A stretch of 64,000 bases of DNA from Paraburkholderia kirstenboschensis (GTDB taxonomy: Bacteria; Pseudomonadota; Gammaproteobacteria; Burkholderiales; Burkholderiaceae), in assembly GCF_904848585.1 (NCBI RefSeq), contig NZ_CAJHCR010000003.1, positions 372,001 to 436,000 of the forward strand, read 5' to 3'. The notes under the pieces are model-generated. The model was not told where the DNA came from. It worked only from the letters and a program-made list of their open reading frames with translations, and made no database searches. The position numbers and the translations under genes are program-made. Each line of letters starts with the position of its first letter. The stretch's first letter is position 1. Below, piece by piece: positions 8,662-17,341 of the stretch.

Positions 8662-9591
8662 ATGAACCATGAAGTCATCGTGACCTGCGCGGTCACCGGC
8701 GCGGGCGACACAGTCGGCAAGCACCCCGCCATTCCTGTCACGCCGAAGCAGATCGCCGAGGCGGCGATCGAAGCGGCTAAAGCGGGCGCCACCGTCGCCC
8801 ATTGCCATGTGCGCGATCCGAAAACCGGACGCGGCAGCCGCGATCCGCAGTTGTATCGCGAGGTAGTCGACCGGATTCGCTCGTCGGGTACGGACGTCAT
8901 CATCAACCTGACGGCGGGCATGGGCGGCGATCTGGAAATCGGTCCCGGCGAAGACCCGATGCGCTTCGGCGCGAACACGGATCTGGTCGGCGGCCTGACG
9001 CGCCTTGCGCACGTCGAAGAGTTGCTGCCCGAGATCTGCACGCTCGATTGCGGCACGCTCAATTTCGGCGACGGCGACTACATCTACGTTTCGACGCCCG
9101 CGCAACTGCGTGCCGGAGCAGCGCGCATTCAGGAACTCGGCGTGAAGCCAGAACTGGAAATTTTCGACACCGGCCATTTGTGGTTCGCCAAACAATTGCT
9201 GAAGGAAGGCCTGCTCGACGCGCCGCCGCTATTCCAACTCTGCCTCGGCATTCCGTGGGGCGCGCCCGCCGATACCGCGACGATGAAAGCCATGGCCGAC
9301 AACCTCCCGCCTGGCGCGCAATGGGCGGGCTTCGGCATCGGCCGCATGCAGATGCCGATGGTCGCGCAGGCCATGTTGCTCGGCGGCCATGTGCGAGTCG
9401 GCCTCGAAGACAACATCTGGCTCGATAAAGGCGTGCCCGCGACGAACGGTACGCTCGTGCAGCGCGCGGTGGAAATCATCGAACGCCTGGGCGGACGTGC
9501 GCTCACACCCGCTGAAGGACGACGCAAGCTCGGCCTGCCCGCGCGCGGAGAACGGCAACTCGAACGGCGCGTGGCCGGGGAATACGTTTGA
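8662..9591 (+). CDS. cdhC: 3-dehydrocarnitine:acetyl-CoA trimethylamine transferase (BKACE/DUF849)
   Basis: A BKACE (DUF849) family enzyme of 309 residues. The metal-binding H-x-H lies in [11 protein letters not shown] near residue 50, and [10 protein letters not shown] and GPGEDPMRF form the keto-acid site. In carnitine degraders this enzyme joins 3-dehydrocarnitine and acetyl-CoA to give betainyl-CoA and acetoacetate. The role is assigned from its place between caiX and carnitine dehydrogenase, since BKACE members differ mainly in substrate. It lies 46 bases after caiX, with AGGAA before the start. The beta-keto amino acid cleavage enzyme of lysine fermentation is the alternative but does not fit the neighbours. 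Confidence 0.88.
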   Translation: MNHEVIVTCAVTGAGDTVGKHPAIPVTPKQIAEAAIEAAKAGATVAHCHVRDPKTGRGSRDPQLYREVVDRIRSSGTDVIINLTAGMGGDLEIGPGEDPMRFGANTDLVGGLTRLAHVEELLPEICTLDCGTLNFGDGDYIYVSTPAQLRAGAARIQELGVKPELEIFDTGHLWFAKQLLKEGLLDAPPLFQLCLGIPWGAPADTATMKAMADNLPPGAQWAGFGIGRMQMPMVAQAMLLGGHVRVGLEDNIWLDKGVPATNGTLVQRAVEIIERLGGRALTPAEGRRKLGLPARGERQLERRVAGEYV

Positions 9592-9665
9592 GCGTGCGGC
9601 GCTGCATGTGCTTGCGAACCGCTACGGCATCGAAGAACTCATAGGCAAACAAGGAAACGTCAGCA

Positions 9666-10631
9666 ATGGCAGTGATCGTCGATATCAAAACATTCGCCGC
9701 GATCGGCGCGGGCGTGATCGGCAGCGGCTGGGTGGCGCGCGCGCTCGCGCACGGGCTCGATGTGATCGCGTGGGACCCCGCACCGGGCGCGGAAAAGCAG
9801 CTGCGCGAGAACGTCGCTAATGCGTGGCCCGCGCTGGAGCGCGTCGGCCTTGCCGCGGGCGCGTCGCAGTCGAGGCTGCGCTTCGTCGATACGATCGAAG
9901 CGTGTGTCGCGCACGCGGACTTCATTCAGGAAAGCGCGCCCGAGCGCGAGGAACTGAAGCTCGCGTTGCACGAACAGATCAGCCGCGCCGCGAAGCCGGA
10001 CGCGATCATCGCTTCGTCCACTTCGGGGCTATTGCCGAGCGACTTCTATGCGCGGGCTGTGAATCCGGAACGCTGCATCGTCGGGCATCCGTTCAATCCG
10101 GTGTATCTGCTGCCGCTCGTCGAGGTGCTCGGCGGGGAGAGCACGGCGCCTGAAACCATCGACGCCGCGCTGCACATTTACCGCTCGCTTTCAATGCGCC
10201 CGCTGCGGGTTCGCAAAGAGGTGCCCGGCTTTATCGCGGACCGGCTGCTGGAAGCGTTGTGGCGCGAAGCCCTGCATCTGGTCAACGAAGGGGTGGCGAC
10301 CACCGGCGAGATCGACGACGCCATCCGCTTCGGCGCGGGCATCCGCTGGTCGTTCATGGGCACGTTCCTTACCTACACGCTTGCGGGCGGCGATGCGGGC
10401 ATGCGCCACTTCATGCAGCAGTTCGGTCCCGCGCTGGAGCTGCCGTGGACTAAACTGATAGCCCCGAAGCTGACCGGCGAACTGATTGACCGCGTGGTGG
10501 ACGGCACCGCCGAGCAGGTCGGCCCGCGCTCGATCAAACAGTTGGAGCGTTATCGCGACGACTGCATCACGAGTGTGCTGACCGCAATCGGCGAAGCCAA
10601 GGCGCGGCACGGACTGACGCCTGCGGATTGA
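9666..10631 (+). CDS. cdhA: L-carnitine 3-dehydrogenase
   Basis: A 3-hydroxyacyl-CoA dehydrogenase-fold enzyme of 321 residues. The NAD site is GAGVIGSG at residues 14-21, preceded by the beta strand FAAIGA. Further landmarks are [28 protein letters not shown] with the catalytic His, and a C-terminal domain with [18 protein letters not shown]. It oxidises L-carnitine to 3-dehydrocarnitine with NAD+, the first step of aerobic carnitine breakdown. The 321-residue length matches the short form; in some bacteria the enzyme is fused to the thioesterase, which here is a separate next gene. AAGGAA precedes the ATG. Confidence 0.92.
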   Translation: MAVIVDIKTFAAIGAGVIGSGWVARALAHGLDVIAWDPAPGAEKQLRENVANAWPALERVGLAAGASQSRLRFVDTIEACVAHADFIQESAPEREELKLALHEQISRAAKPDAIIASSTSGLLPSDFYARAVNPERCIVGHPFNPVYLLPLVEVLGGESTAPETIDAALHIYRSLSMRPLRVRKEVPGFIADRLLEALWREALHLVNEGVATTGEIDDAIRFGAGIRWSFMGTFLTYTLAGGDAGMRHFMQQFGPALELPWTKLIAPKLTGELIDRVVDGTAEQVGPRSIKQLERYRDDCITSVLTAIGEAKARHGLTPAD

Positions 10632-10711
10632 CGGGAGCCTGGCGATCCGCCGCACCGCGCACGCCGCAGAGCGCGAGGCGGGCGCCGAACCAGACAAGGA
10701 GACTCCGCACC

Positions 10712-11221
10712 ATGCTGCAAACCGCTTCCCTGCCCTGCTATCGCGACACGGTGCGCGCCGAATGGGTCGATTACAACGGCCATTTACGCGACGCGTTCTA
10801 CATGCTGATCTTCAGCTTCGCGACCGACGAACTGATCGACCAGATCGGTTTGCCAGACGCCGTGCGCAAGGAACGTGGCCGCTCGATCTACACACTCGAA
10901 GCGCATATCAACTATCTGCACGAGATCAAGGAAGGCACGCGCGTGCGTGTCGATATGCGCGTGCTCGGGTGCGACACCAAGCGGCTGCAGCTTTACCTGG
11001 AGATGTTCGCTGACGACGGCGGCACACCGGTCGCGGCGGGCGAGCAGATGCTGTTGCACGTCGACACGAGCGGGCCGCGCTCGGCCGCATTCGATGCCGA
11101 CGTGGCCGCTCGCGTGCGGGAACTGGCCGACGCCCATGCCGCGTTACCGCCCGCGACCTACGCGGGCCGCATGATCGGCCTGCCCGCCGCCGCGCAACGT
11201 AGCCGGAGCCAACATGCTTGA
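10712..11221 (+). CDS. cdhB: Betainyl-CoA thioesterase (hotdog fold)
   Basis: A 4HBT-type hotdog thioesterase of 169 residues. WVDYNGHLRDAFYM near the N-terminus contains the Asp/Asn-x-x-Gly-His core of the family. In the carnitine pathway it hydrolyses betainyl-CoA to glycine betaine and CoA. I chose the ATG at 10712 because AAGGAG lies 10 bases upstream; a longer frame from 10628 adds 28 basic residues that look non-coding. The 3' end overlaps the next gene by eight bases. The assignment relies on synteny with the Pseudomonas cdhCAB operon as much as on motif. Confidence 0.88.
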   Translation: MLQTASLPCYRDTVRAEWVDYNGHLRDAFYMLIFSFATDELIDQIGLPDAVRKERGRSIYTLEAHINYLHEIKEGTRVRVDMRVLGCDTKRLQLYLEMFADDGGTPVAAGEQMLLHVDTSGPRSAAFDADVAARVRELADAHAALPPATYAGRMIGLPAAAQRSRSQHA

Positions 11222-12161
11222 GCCGCAGATGGCCGCATTTATCGCGCGAGCCGCCGCTATCTATCCGGGACATAGCACCTCGTTGACCCCGCGCGAGCAG
11301 CGCGAAATCTACGACCGCTACGCGGCCGCGCTCACTCCGCCCATGCCGGCAGAAGTCGTCACCGAAGACGCGCAATTCCCGGCCGCCGCAGGCCATTCGA
11401 TTGCGCTAAGGCTTTATCGCAATCGTGCAAAGGCGGGCGCAATGCCGCGGGGCACCGTGCTGTATTTCCACGGCGGCGGCTTCGTGCTTGGATCGCTGGA
11501 CAGTCATCAGGTCATCACGGCACGCCTTGCCGCGGACACGGGCCTCGATGTTCTCGCCGTGGATTACCGGCTCGCGCCCGAACATCGCGCACCGGCCGCG
11601 CATGACGACTGCATGGAGGTCACGCTCGCCGCTCTGCAACAGCGGCTGCAATTCGATTTGCCTGCCGGCGCCACGCTGCAACTCGCGGGCGATAGCGCCG
11701 GCGGCACGCTCGCTGCCAGCGTCGCGATGCGATTGCGCGACGAGGGCATCGAAGGAATAAGCGGTCTCGCGCTGGTTTATCCGATGCTCGGCACCGACCC
11801 GCAGCCGCCCGCACGCGATACCGAAGCGCAAGCGCCCATGCTGACGCTCACCGACGTCCACGCGTTTCGCGACATGTATTGGGGCGAAACGGCGCCATAC
11901 CCCAAGTGGACCATCCCGCTCGACGCCACGCGTTATGACGACCTTCCGTCCACCCTTGCGATAGGCGCTGAACACGATCCGCTCAGAGACGACGCCCGTG
12001 TGTTCGCCGAACGCATTCAGGCTGCCGGCGGAGAAGCACACCTCGTGATCGGCACAGGGCTCGTGCATGGGTGCTGGCGCGCTATCGAATCGAGCCCGGG
12101 CGTGCAGGCGATGCATGGAGAAGTCTGCCGCTTTCTGTCCGCAAACGCCCGCGCCGCCTGA
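11214..12161 (+). CDS. hocS: Alpha/beta hydrolase, probable short-chain acylcarnitine hydrolase
   Basis: A hormone-sensitive-lipase-type (alpha/beta hydrolase fold-3) enzyme of 315 residues. The oxyanion-hole HGGG is at 86-89, the nucleophile Ser161 in GDSAGG, the acid in GAEHDPLRDDA and the His in GLVHGCW. It is the last gene of the carnitine operon, overlapping cdhB. The gene in this position in P. aeruginosa (hocS, PA5384) hydrolyses short-chain O-acylcarnitines to free carnitine, which would widen the substrate range of the pathway. No signal peptide is present, so it acts in the cytoplasm. The symbol is by synteny. Confidence 0.78.
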   Translation: MLEPQMAAFIARAAAIYPGHSTSLTPREQREIYDRYAAALTPPMPAEVVTEDAQFPAAAGHSIALRLYRNRAKAGAMPRGTVLYFHGGGFVLGSLDSHQVITARLAADTGLDVLAVDYRLAPEHRAPAAHDDCMEVTLAALQQRLQFDLPAGATLQLAGDSAGGTLAASVAMRLRDEGIEGISGLALVYPMLGTDPQPPARDTEAQAPMLTLTDVHAFRDMYWGETAPYPKWTIPLDATRYDDLPSTLAIGAEHDPLRDDARVFAERIQAAGGEAHLVIGTGLVHGCWRAIESSPGVQAMHGEVCRFLSANARAA

Positions 12162-12524
12162 ACAGCGAATTGCCGCGCGACTTTATGCGCTTTCAATAAA
12201 GGCCGTTTGTCAATCGGTCATTAAACTCGAAACGCGTTGCATAGCGGCTTTCCTTCCCGCTTATACCCATTCCCGCATTCCGCGTCGCAGTTCCATTTGT
12301 TCTGTTGGCTGACCCACTGAATAAAAGAATCGCTGCGTCAACACTGTCGTCGGACTGATGGTCCGCTCACCAAGGCCCCGTCGTGCGAGCCGCGCATGAA
12401 TTGCACGGCTCTTGTCGCGCGAATAGCCATATCAGCCATTTCCCCAAGAGAATGGGATGTGCCCGCCGTGCTGGCAGGCATGTGTGGCTGCCACAAGCAG
12501 CCGTTCCTGCAAAAGGAAAATCGT
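12162..12524. other. Intergenic region before thioesterase gene
   Basis: About 360 bases between hocS and the next gene. A frame is open from 12396 into the thioesterase gene, but its codons look random and the better ribosome site is at 12511-12515. I see no clear terminator for the carnitine operon and no RNA gene. Confidence 0.5.
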
Positions 12525-13022
12525 ATGTTGATGCGAGAAGCTATCCCTCACGCTCTGAATCGTGGCAATGCTCATCTTTCGGAGAGCCCGCTGGCAATGG
12601 ATTCGCCGAAAACCTTCCAGCATTCGTTCGACATCTATCTAAAAGATTCGAATGCGTTCATGAACACGTATTTCGCCCGCTACTTCGAGTGGCAAGGCGT
12701 TTGCCGCGAGCGTTGGTTCCACGAGTGCATTCATGACAACCTGCTCGGGTCGGACGGCATGTTCGTGACCAAGCGCGCGCACCAGGAATACGTGCATGAG
12801 ACCTTTCCGTTTCAGCGGGTAGATTGCTACTTGAACACGGTGCAAGTGAGGCAATGCTCGGCGTACTTGCTGTTCCGCTTTTGCGTCGATGGGCGCAAGG
12901 TGTCGCAAGGCTATCAGCAGATTCTGTATGCCGGGCGCGACCGGAAGATCCGGCGCTTTCCGGATGGGATCGTCGACCGTGTGAAGGAGTATGAGTTGCC
13001 GTTGTCGGCGCTGACGGAATAA
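12525..13022 (+). CDS. Acyl-CoA thioesterase-like protein (4HBT hotdog)
   Basis: A 165-residue protein whose core (residues about 25-150) has the hotdog plan. It opens with FQHSFDIYLKDSNAFMNTYF, where Asp and Asn take the catalytic positions, then FEWQGVCRERWFHE on the long helix, and ends in strands with SAYLLFRFCVDGRKVSQGYQ. It resembles YbgC- and enediyne-type thioesterases. The start at 12525 follows AAAAGGA with good spacing; an internal Met at 12594 is the alternative. It converges with the sensor kinase gene, 23 bases away end to end. The substrate is unknown, probably an acyl-CoA or acyl-carrier thioester. Confidence 0.75.
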   Translation: MLMREAIPHALNRGNAHLSESPLAMDSPKTFQHSFDIYLKDSNAFMNTYFARYFEWQGVCRERWFHECIHDNLLGSDGMFVTKRAHQEYVHETFPFQRVDCYLNTVQVRQCSAYLLFRFCVDGRKVSQGYQQILYAGRDRKIRRFPDGIVDRVKEYELPLSALTE

Positions 13023-13045
13023 GCCACAGCGCTCAAACCGAAGTC

Positions 13046-14476
13046 TTAACGCCGGCGCGCTTCGCGTACCGGCGACCTGGACAATGCCCTGTCCGCTGCC
13101 GAGCCCGGCAGCGGCAGCCGCACGATAAAAGTGGTGTGCGCACCGCGCACCGACGTGCATTCGATACTGCCGCCCAGCAACTCCGTCGCACGGCGGCAGA
13201 AGGCGAGTCCCATGCCGGCGCCGCTGCCGTGCCGCTTGGTCGAGAAGAACGCGTCGAAGATGTGCGGCAGAACGTCCGGCGCAATGCCTGGGCCCGTGTC
13301 GCGAAATTGCAGCATGCAGAAATTCTGGTCCTCCAGCGCGCTAATCGTAATCTGCCCTTCGCCGCTCACATGAATCGCATGCAACGCGTTTTTCAGCAGA
13401 TTGAACAGCACGAAGACCACCACCGTATCGGAGCCGGAAAAGCGCAGCATTGGATCGATCGGCAAGATCGTGATGCGCTCGCGTTCGTCGGCGCGAAACG
13501 GATAACGTTCGAGCGCGGAGTCCACGCACTGCCGTACCGGATGCGCGCTGAAACGGCTACGGTCGAGCCGGTCGAGCGTGTACGAAGCGAGCGCCATTTC
13601 GACCATCGCGCTGGTGCCGGACACTTCGCGTCTGATCGCCGTGGCAAGCTGGCTGATGCGCTCGGACTGGCCTGAATGTTCGTCATCGTCATACAGGCCG
13701 TGCGTGACGGCGAGGCGATAACCTTTGAACACATGACTCCAGACGCTCGCGATCTCGTCGGCGTGCATGCCGATCGTGGCAAGCGGCGTGGCGATCTCGT
13801 GCGCGATGGTAGCCGCAAGCGCATACGGATGAATCAGGTGATAGCGCACGATCGTGATGGCAAGCAGCCCCAGACTCAGCGCGATGAACAACACGCCAGG
13901 CGGATAGAACGGATAGCCGTAGTTGACCGCATAGTCGACCGCTGCAAACGAGTAGAGGCCAAGCGCCGCGAGACATAGATCCAGACGCCGGCGCGCCTGC
14001 CCGCCCGCACTCTTTCGCGCGCCAAGCAAAAGCTGGCCGCTGCGCGCGGCAAGCAGCACCGTCTGCACGACATGCAGCGGATGCAGCGGCCCCGCAATCG
14101 GATAGTAGCCAAAGAAATAATGCCGATAACCGGCGACTACTTCATTGCCTGGCAGCAATACCGCGAGCACGAAACACAAACCATACGACGCAAGCAACAG
14201 CGGCCGCTCGCGGCGCCGTGCCGCGACTTCTGTCACGAAGTGATAGAACGTGGTAGGCAGAAAGAGAATGAACAGATAGCCGACGCGAACCAGCAAGCCG
14301 GCGATCTGCGCATCTTTGGTCTGGAACAGCAGCGTCCATGTGCCCTGCCATGCGAAAGTCGCCGCGCACATCAGCAGGAACGGCGCCGATAGCCGCGTAA
14401 CCCCTTGCGTAATGACCACGTAGAGGCCGAACACGACGAACATGGCCGACACGAAGGCGGTTGGAATGGCGTACAT
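13046..14476 (-). CDS. Sensor histidine kinase with 7TM-like N-terminus, LqsS/CqsS-like core
   Basis: A 476-residue inner-membrane kinase. Residues 1-210 hold six or seven hydrophobic helices in the style of 7TM sensor domains, with no periplasmic loop large enough for a separate ligand domain. The phospho-acceptor is His226 in TIAHEIATPLATIG, followed by a long helix region containing GYRLAVTHGL, a pattern I associate with CqsS/LqsS-type autoinducer kinases. The ATPase has the N box LFNLLKNALHAI, G1 DTGPGIAP and G2 GSGAGMGLAF, so it should be active. It follows its response regulator gene by 23 bases. The family link is from memory of motif style. Confidence 0.8.
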   Translation of the reverse strand: MYAIPTAFVSAMFVVFGLYVVITQGVTRLSAPFLLMCAATFAWQGTWTLLFQTKDAQIAGLLVRVGYLFILFLPTTFYHFVTEVAARRRERPLLLASYGLCFVLAVLLPGNEVVAGYRHYFFGYYPIAGPLHPLHVVQTVLLAARSGQLLLGARKSAGGQARRRLDLCLAALGLYSFAAVDYAVNYGYPFYPPGVLFIALSLGLLAITIVRYHLIHPYALAATIAHEIATPLATIGMHADEIASVWSHVFKGYRLAVTHGLYDDDEHSGQSERISQLATAIRREVSGTSAMVEMALASYTLDRLDRSRFSAHPVRQCVDSALERYPFRADERERITILPIDPMLRFSGSDTVVVFVLFNLLKNALHAIHVSGEGQITISALEDQNFCMLQFRDTGPGIAPDVLPHIFDAFFSTKRHGSGAGMGLAFCRRATELLGGSIECTSVRGAHTTFIVRLPLPGSAADRALSRSPVREARRR

Positions 14477-14499
14477 GTGGCTCGACGTGCCGGCGCGCG

Positions 14500-15471
14500 T
14501 TAGCGTGCCCGGTTACTCCGCCACTGCGCATACGAGAGCGGCTTGACGCCGGCTTCGACCACTTCCGGCGTCTCAACCGGGCTCCAGCAATAGAAAGCGT
14601 CGCCCCAACCGGGAATGGGTTGCGGCTTGAGCATCCTGAATTCGACGCCCGACCGGTAGGCGAGATGCGGCCAGAAAAGCGGCATGACTTCGCGCACCGC
14701 CATCTGCTTCAGCAACTCGGCGGGGCCGCTTTCGTCTGCAACGATCTCGCCCTGAGATATCCAGTCGTGCTCCGCCCACGCGACGAAGACACTCGCCCTT
14801 CCCTCGCGATCGAACATGAGAATCGCATTCTGCTCGGGCCGCCAGTAATACTCGACGATGCCTTTGTCCTTCACCACTTCGTCCAGCACCTTGCGCGTGC
14901 GCGGATCGCAATACGTCATGCCGTTCTCGCCCAACGCGAGCCAGCCCGTTTCGGAGCAGTGGCGGTTCTTGGCGTCTTTGAGAAAGTGGACGAGCCGGTT
15001 CGCCGAATCGGCGTCGGTCTTGCGCAGATAGAGATCGACAATGCCGGCGTTGAATGCTTTCACTGCGACAGTTTCGTCCGCGACGCCCGTGAGCAGAATT
15101 TTCGCGCAATGCAGATTGGATATGGACGACAGAAACTCGACACCGCTCACACCCGGCATGTCGTAGTCCACCACGACGGCTGCCACTTCGGAGAAACGCG
15201 ATTCGCGCGCGAGCACATCCCGCTGCGGCGATGTTTCGACGAAGCGTTCAAAACCTGTCTCGCTCAAGCAGGCCGAAGCCGGCGCGAATTCCAGCGAGTT
15301 CTCACGCGCATGCTGACGTATGAACGCGAGTCCCGCCTGGGGACGCGAGAAGAACAGATTCGTGGAAACGTCCGGAAAAAAGCGGCGCAGGGCGTCGAGG
15401 TAGTTGTCGTTGTCGTCGACGAAAACAACCGTTGTCGGATAGGAGACCGGTGGTCGAATAAACTTGTTCAT
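14500..15471 (-). CDS. LqsR-like response regulator with non-DNA-binding output domain
   Basis: A 323-residue protein opening with a receiver domain: acidic pocket D19-D20 in VFVDDNDNY, phospho-acceptor D102 in VVVDYDMPGVSG, Thr in ILLTGVAD and Lys in LYLRKTD. D20 and D102 are about 40 residues further apart than in normal receivers because of an insertion. The C-terminal half (about 170-323) has no helix-turn-helix, GGDEF or other familiar output; it is rich in Trp and acidic residues. I chose the ATG at 15471 (MNKFIRPP), since the 65 residues before it lack family character; no strong ribosome site is seen. It is the first gene of the pair with the kinase. Confidence 0.75.
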   Translation of the reverse strand: MNKFIRPPVSYPTTVVFVDDNDNYLDALRRFFPDVSTNLFFSRPQAGLAFIRQHARENSLEFAPASACLSETGFERFVETSPQRDVLARESRFSEVAAVVVDYDMPGVSGVEFLSSISNLHCAKILLTGVADETVAVKAFNAGIVDLYLRKTDADSANRLVHFLKDAKNRHCSETGWLALGENGMTYCDPRTRKVLDEVVKDKGIVEYYWRPEQNAILMFDREGRASVFVAWAEHDWISQGEIVADESGPAELLKQMAVREVMPLFWPHLAYRSGVEFRMLKPQPIPGWGDAFYCWSPVETPEVVEAGVKPLSYAQWRSNRAR

Positions 15472-15771
15472 GTTTTTAGCGTGGTTCGTCGGGCCGCCGC
15501 AGAGCGTTACTGTGACAGGCTCGCCGGCCACCGCATGCGCTTGTGGAACGCTTGTGGAACATACCGGCGCGCCGCCAGGTGCGTACACGCCGGTCAATCT
15601 GTCGCTCGTTGCAAGGCCGGCCCCGTTGCACCGTATAGTACAGGGCTCTTGGCGCGAACAGTACAAAGTTACGCGTGGTGGCGGCAGCCTATGCGCGTTG
15701 AATCAACCGATTGAGCGATGGTCGAACGAGCCGCCACGGCCGCGTTGATTGCGGCCGCGCCATGCTCGCAA
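15472..15771. other. Intergenic region upstream of the response regulator
   Basis: Three hundred bases that must hold the promoter of the two-component pair. A 7-bp stem, CGGCCGC at 15737-15743 and GCGGCCG at 15751-15757, may help end the HAD gene transcript, but no T-run follows on either strand. Confidence 0.4.
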
Positions 15772-16446
15772 CTAGGGCCGCGAGGCGACTTCGTCGAGAT
15801 GGTCCAATAGTGCCGCCGGGTCGTCGTAGACGCGCAGCGCGCCCGCGCGCTCCAGCTCTTCTGTGCCGTAGCCGCCCGACAGCAATCCGACACCGAGTGC
15901 GCGGCAGCGCCGCGCGGCGAGCATGTCCCAGATGCTGTCGCCTACTACGACCGAGTGTTCGATCTCGACGCCAAGGCGTTCGGCCGCCGCGAGGAAAAGG
16001 TCCGGGTCGGGCTTCGCATATTTAACGTCGTCGCGCGTTACGACGACCGCTTTTGCCGGATCGACGCCGAGCGCTTCGAGATTCACCGCCGCGGTTTCCA
16101 TGCGCCCGCTGGTCGCCACGGCCCAAGGCGTGCCCGCTTGCGTCAAAGCATCGAGCAGTTCGCGCGCGCCCGGCAGCGGACATACTTGCGCCCGCAAGCT
16201 TTGATAGGCAGCCGCGTGAGCATGACGAAGACGCTCGCTGCGCTCGGCGCTGATCTCTCCGTGTGTCTCACGCAGAAGCTGATTGGTGAAGAGACCCCCG
16301 CTCATGCCGATCTTTCGGTGAATCCGCCAGACCGACAGTGGAATGCCTTCGCTGTCGAGCGCTTCTTTCCACGCCAGCACGTGTTGATAAACACTGTCGA
16401 CGAGCGTGCCGTCGAGATCGAACAGAAATGACGTCTGGATTCGCAT
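15772..16446 (-). CDS. HAD-family hydrolase (phosphoglycolate phosphatase/beta-PGM-like)
   Basis: A 224-residue HAD phosphatase. Motif I is FLFDLDGTLVDS near residue 10 with the nucleophile and acid Asp pair, motif II is AVATSGR, the Lys is in DVKYAKPDPDLF and motif III is VVVGDSIWDMLAA. A helical cap domain lies between residues 20 and 85, as in the beta-phosphoglucomutase and Gph group. The start at 16446 is backed by AAAGGAG upstream; an earlier in-frame Met at 16491 lacks this. The substrate is a small phosphorylated metabolite that cannot be named. It is transcribed alone. Confidence 0.88.
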   Translation of the reverse strand: MRIQTSFLFDLDGTLVDSVYQHVLAWKEALDSEGIPLSVWRIHRKIGMSGGLFTNQLLRETHGEISAERSERLRHAHAAAYQSLRAQVCPLPGARELLDALTQAGTPWAVATSGRMETAAVNLEALGVDPAKAVVVTRDDVKYAKPDPDLFLAAAERLGVEIEHSVVVGDSIWDMLAARRCRALGVGLLSGGYGTEELERAGALRVYDDPAALLDHLDEVASRP

Positions 16447-16504
16447 GGTGGGCTCCTTTCGATGGCTACCACCACCAATATGCCACGGCACACGCCGTCC
16501 GGCA

Positions 16505-17341
16505 TCAGCGCGCCTTGTTGCGAGTGCCCTTGCCAGCCGCTCCGGCGCGCGGCGCGTCCTTGCTGGCCGGGGCGCCGCCGCTCAATTGCTCCATCCAGGA
16601 CAGCGCGTCGACATACGACAAAAACTGTTTCAGATAGCCCGGCGACAACTCGCGCATCAGCGAGAGCGACCGGTGCACGAGGCTGCTCGAATTGAGCGGA
16701 CCGGCATTGCCGGGCGCCGGCTGCAGCGACTGCCGCAACTGCTTCTCGGTGCGGACCTTGGCCCACGTCTCTCTGAAATAATCGAGAGCGGGAAGCTCGG
16801 GGTAGGGGGCGCGGTCGCCTTCATGGTGCCGCGGCTCGTTTTGCATGTAGCCGACGAGTTCGGCAAGCGCGCCGCGTGCAGGCTCATTCGCAGACGACGC
16901 ATGACCGGCGGTGGCCGCCGCATGGCCGACTTGGCGCGCATATGTTTCGAGCAGAACGGCAAGCTTCTCGTCCAGCACGTGGCGCGCGGCGCCGGTGTGC
17001 GCGGCGGCGCGTCGCTCCAACGCGTCGATGAAAGCGAAACGAAGCGGATCGAGGCGGTCGGCGCCGCGCTCGCGCCACGCGTCGAGGGTGGCACGCGGGG
17101 TTTGCACGGCGGGATTCGTCGGCGTGGGCCCGGGTGTGTGCTTTGCCTCGGACGTGTGCTTTGCCTCGGACGTGTGCTTTGCCTCGGACGTGTGCTTTGC
17201 CTCGGACGTGTGCTTTGCCTCGGACGTGTGCGTGGTTTCGGTTGTGCGCGTGCTCTCGGCCGTCTGCACGTTTTCACCTGTGCATCCAGCCTGCGGTACA
17301 TCCGACGCTGGCCTCGCGTCCACGTTCGCGCTGTTACTCAT
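16505..17341 (-). CDS. DUF2894 domain protein, last gene of motor-like operon
   Basis: A 278-residue soluble protein. The first 80 residues are polar and probably disordered, and contain five perfect HTSEAK units at 38-67. The DUF2894 domain follows (about 83-255): helical, starting LDAWRERGADRLDPLRFAFIDALERR and ending in YLKQFLSYVDALSWMEQL. The C-terminus is basic (GKGTRNKAR). Its start lies eight bases inside the OmpA-like gene, so translation is coupled. No enzyme motif is visible. Its constant place behind a MotA/MotB-like pair suggests a cytoplasmic partner or effector of the motor, which is inference. Confidence 0.8.
   Translation of the reverse strand: MSNSANVDARPASDVPQAGCTGENVQTAESTRTTETTHTSEAKHTSEAKHTSEAKHTSEAKHTSEAKHTPGPTPTNPAVQTPRATLDAWRERGADRLDPLRFAFIDALERRAAAHTGAARHVLDEKLAVLLETYARQVGHAAATAGHASSANEPARGALAELVGYMQNEPRHHEGDRAPYPELPALDYFRETWAKVRTEKQLRQSLQPAPGNAGPLNSSSLVHRSLSLMRELSPGYLKQFLSYVDALSWMEQLSGGAPASKDAPRAGAAGKGTRNKAR
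17141..17230 (-). repeat. Five perfect 18-bp tandem repeats in the DUF2894 gene
   Basis: The 18-bp unit CTTTGCCTCGGACGTGTG (plus strand) occurs five times head to tail and encodes HTSEAK on the minus strand. Identity at third-codon positions points to recent slippage expansion, so copy number may vary between strains. Confidence 0.95.
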
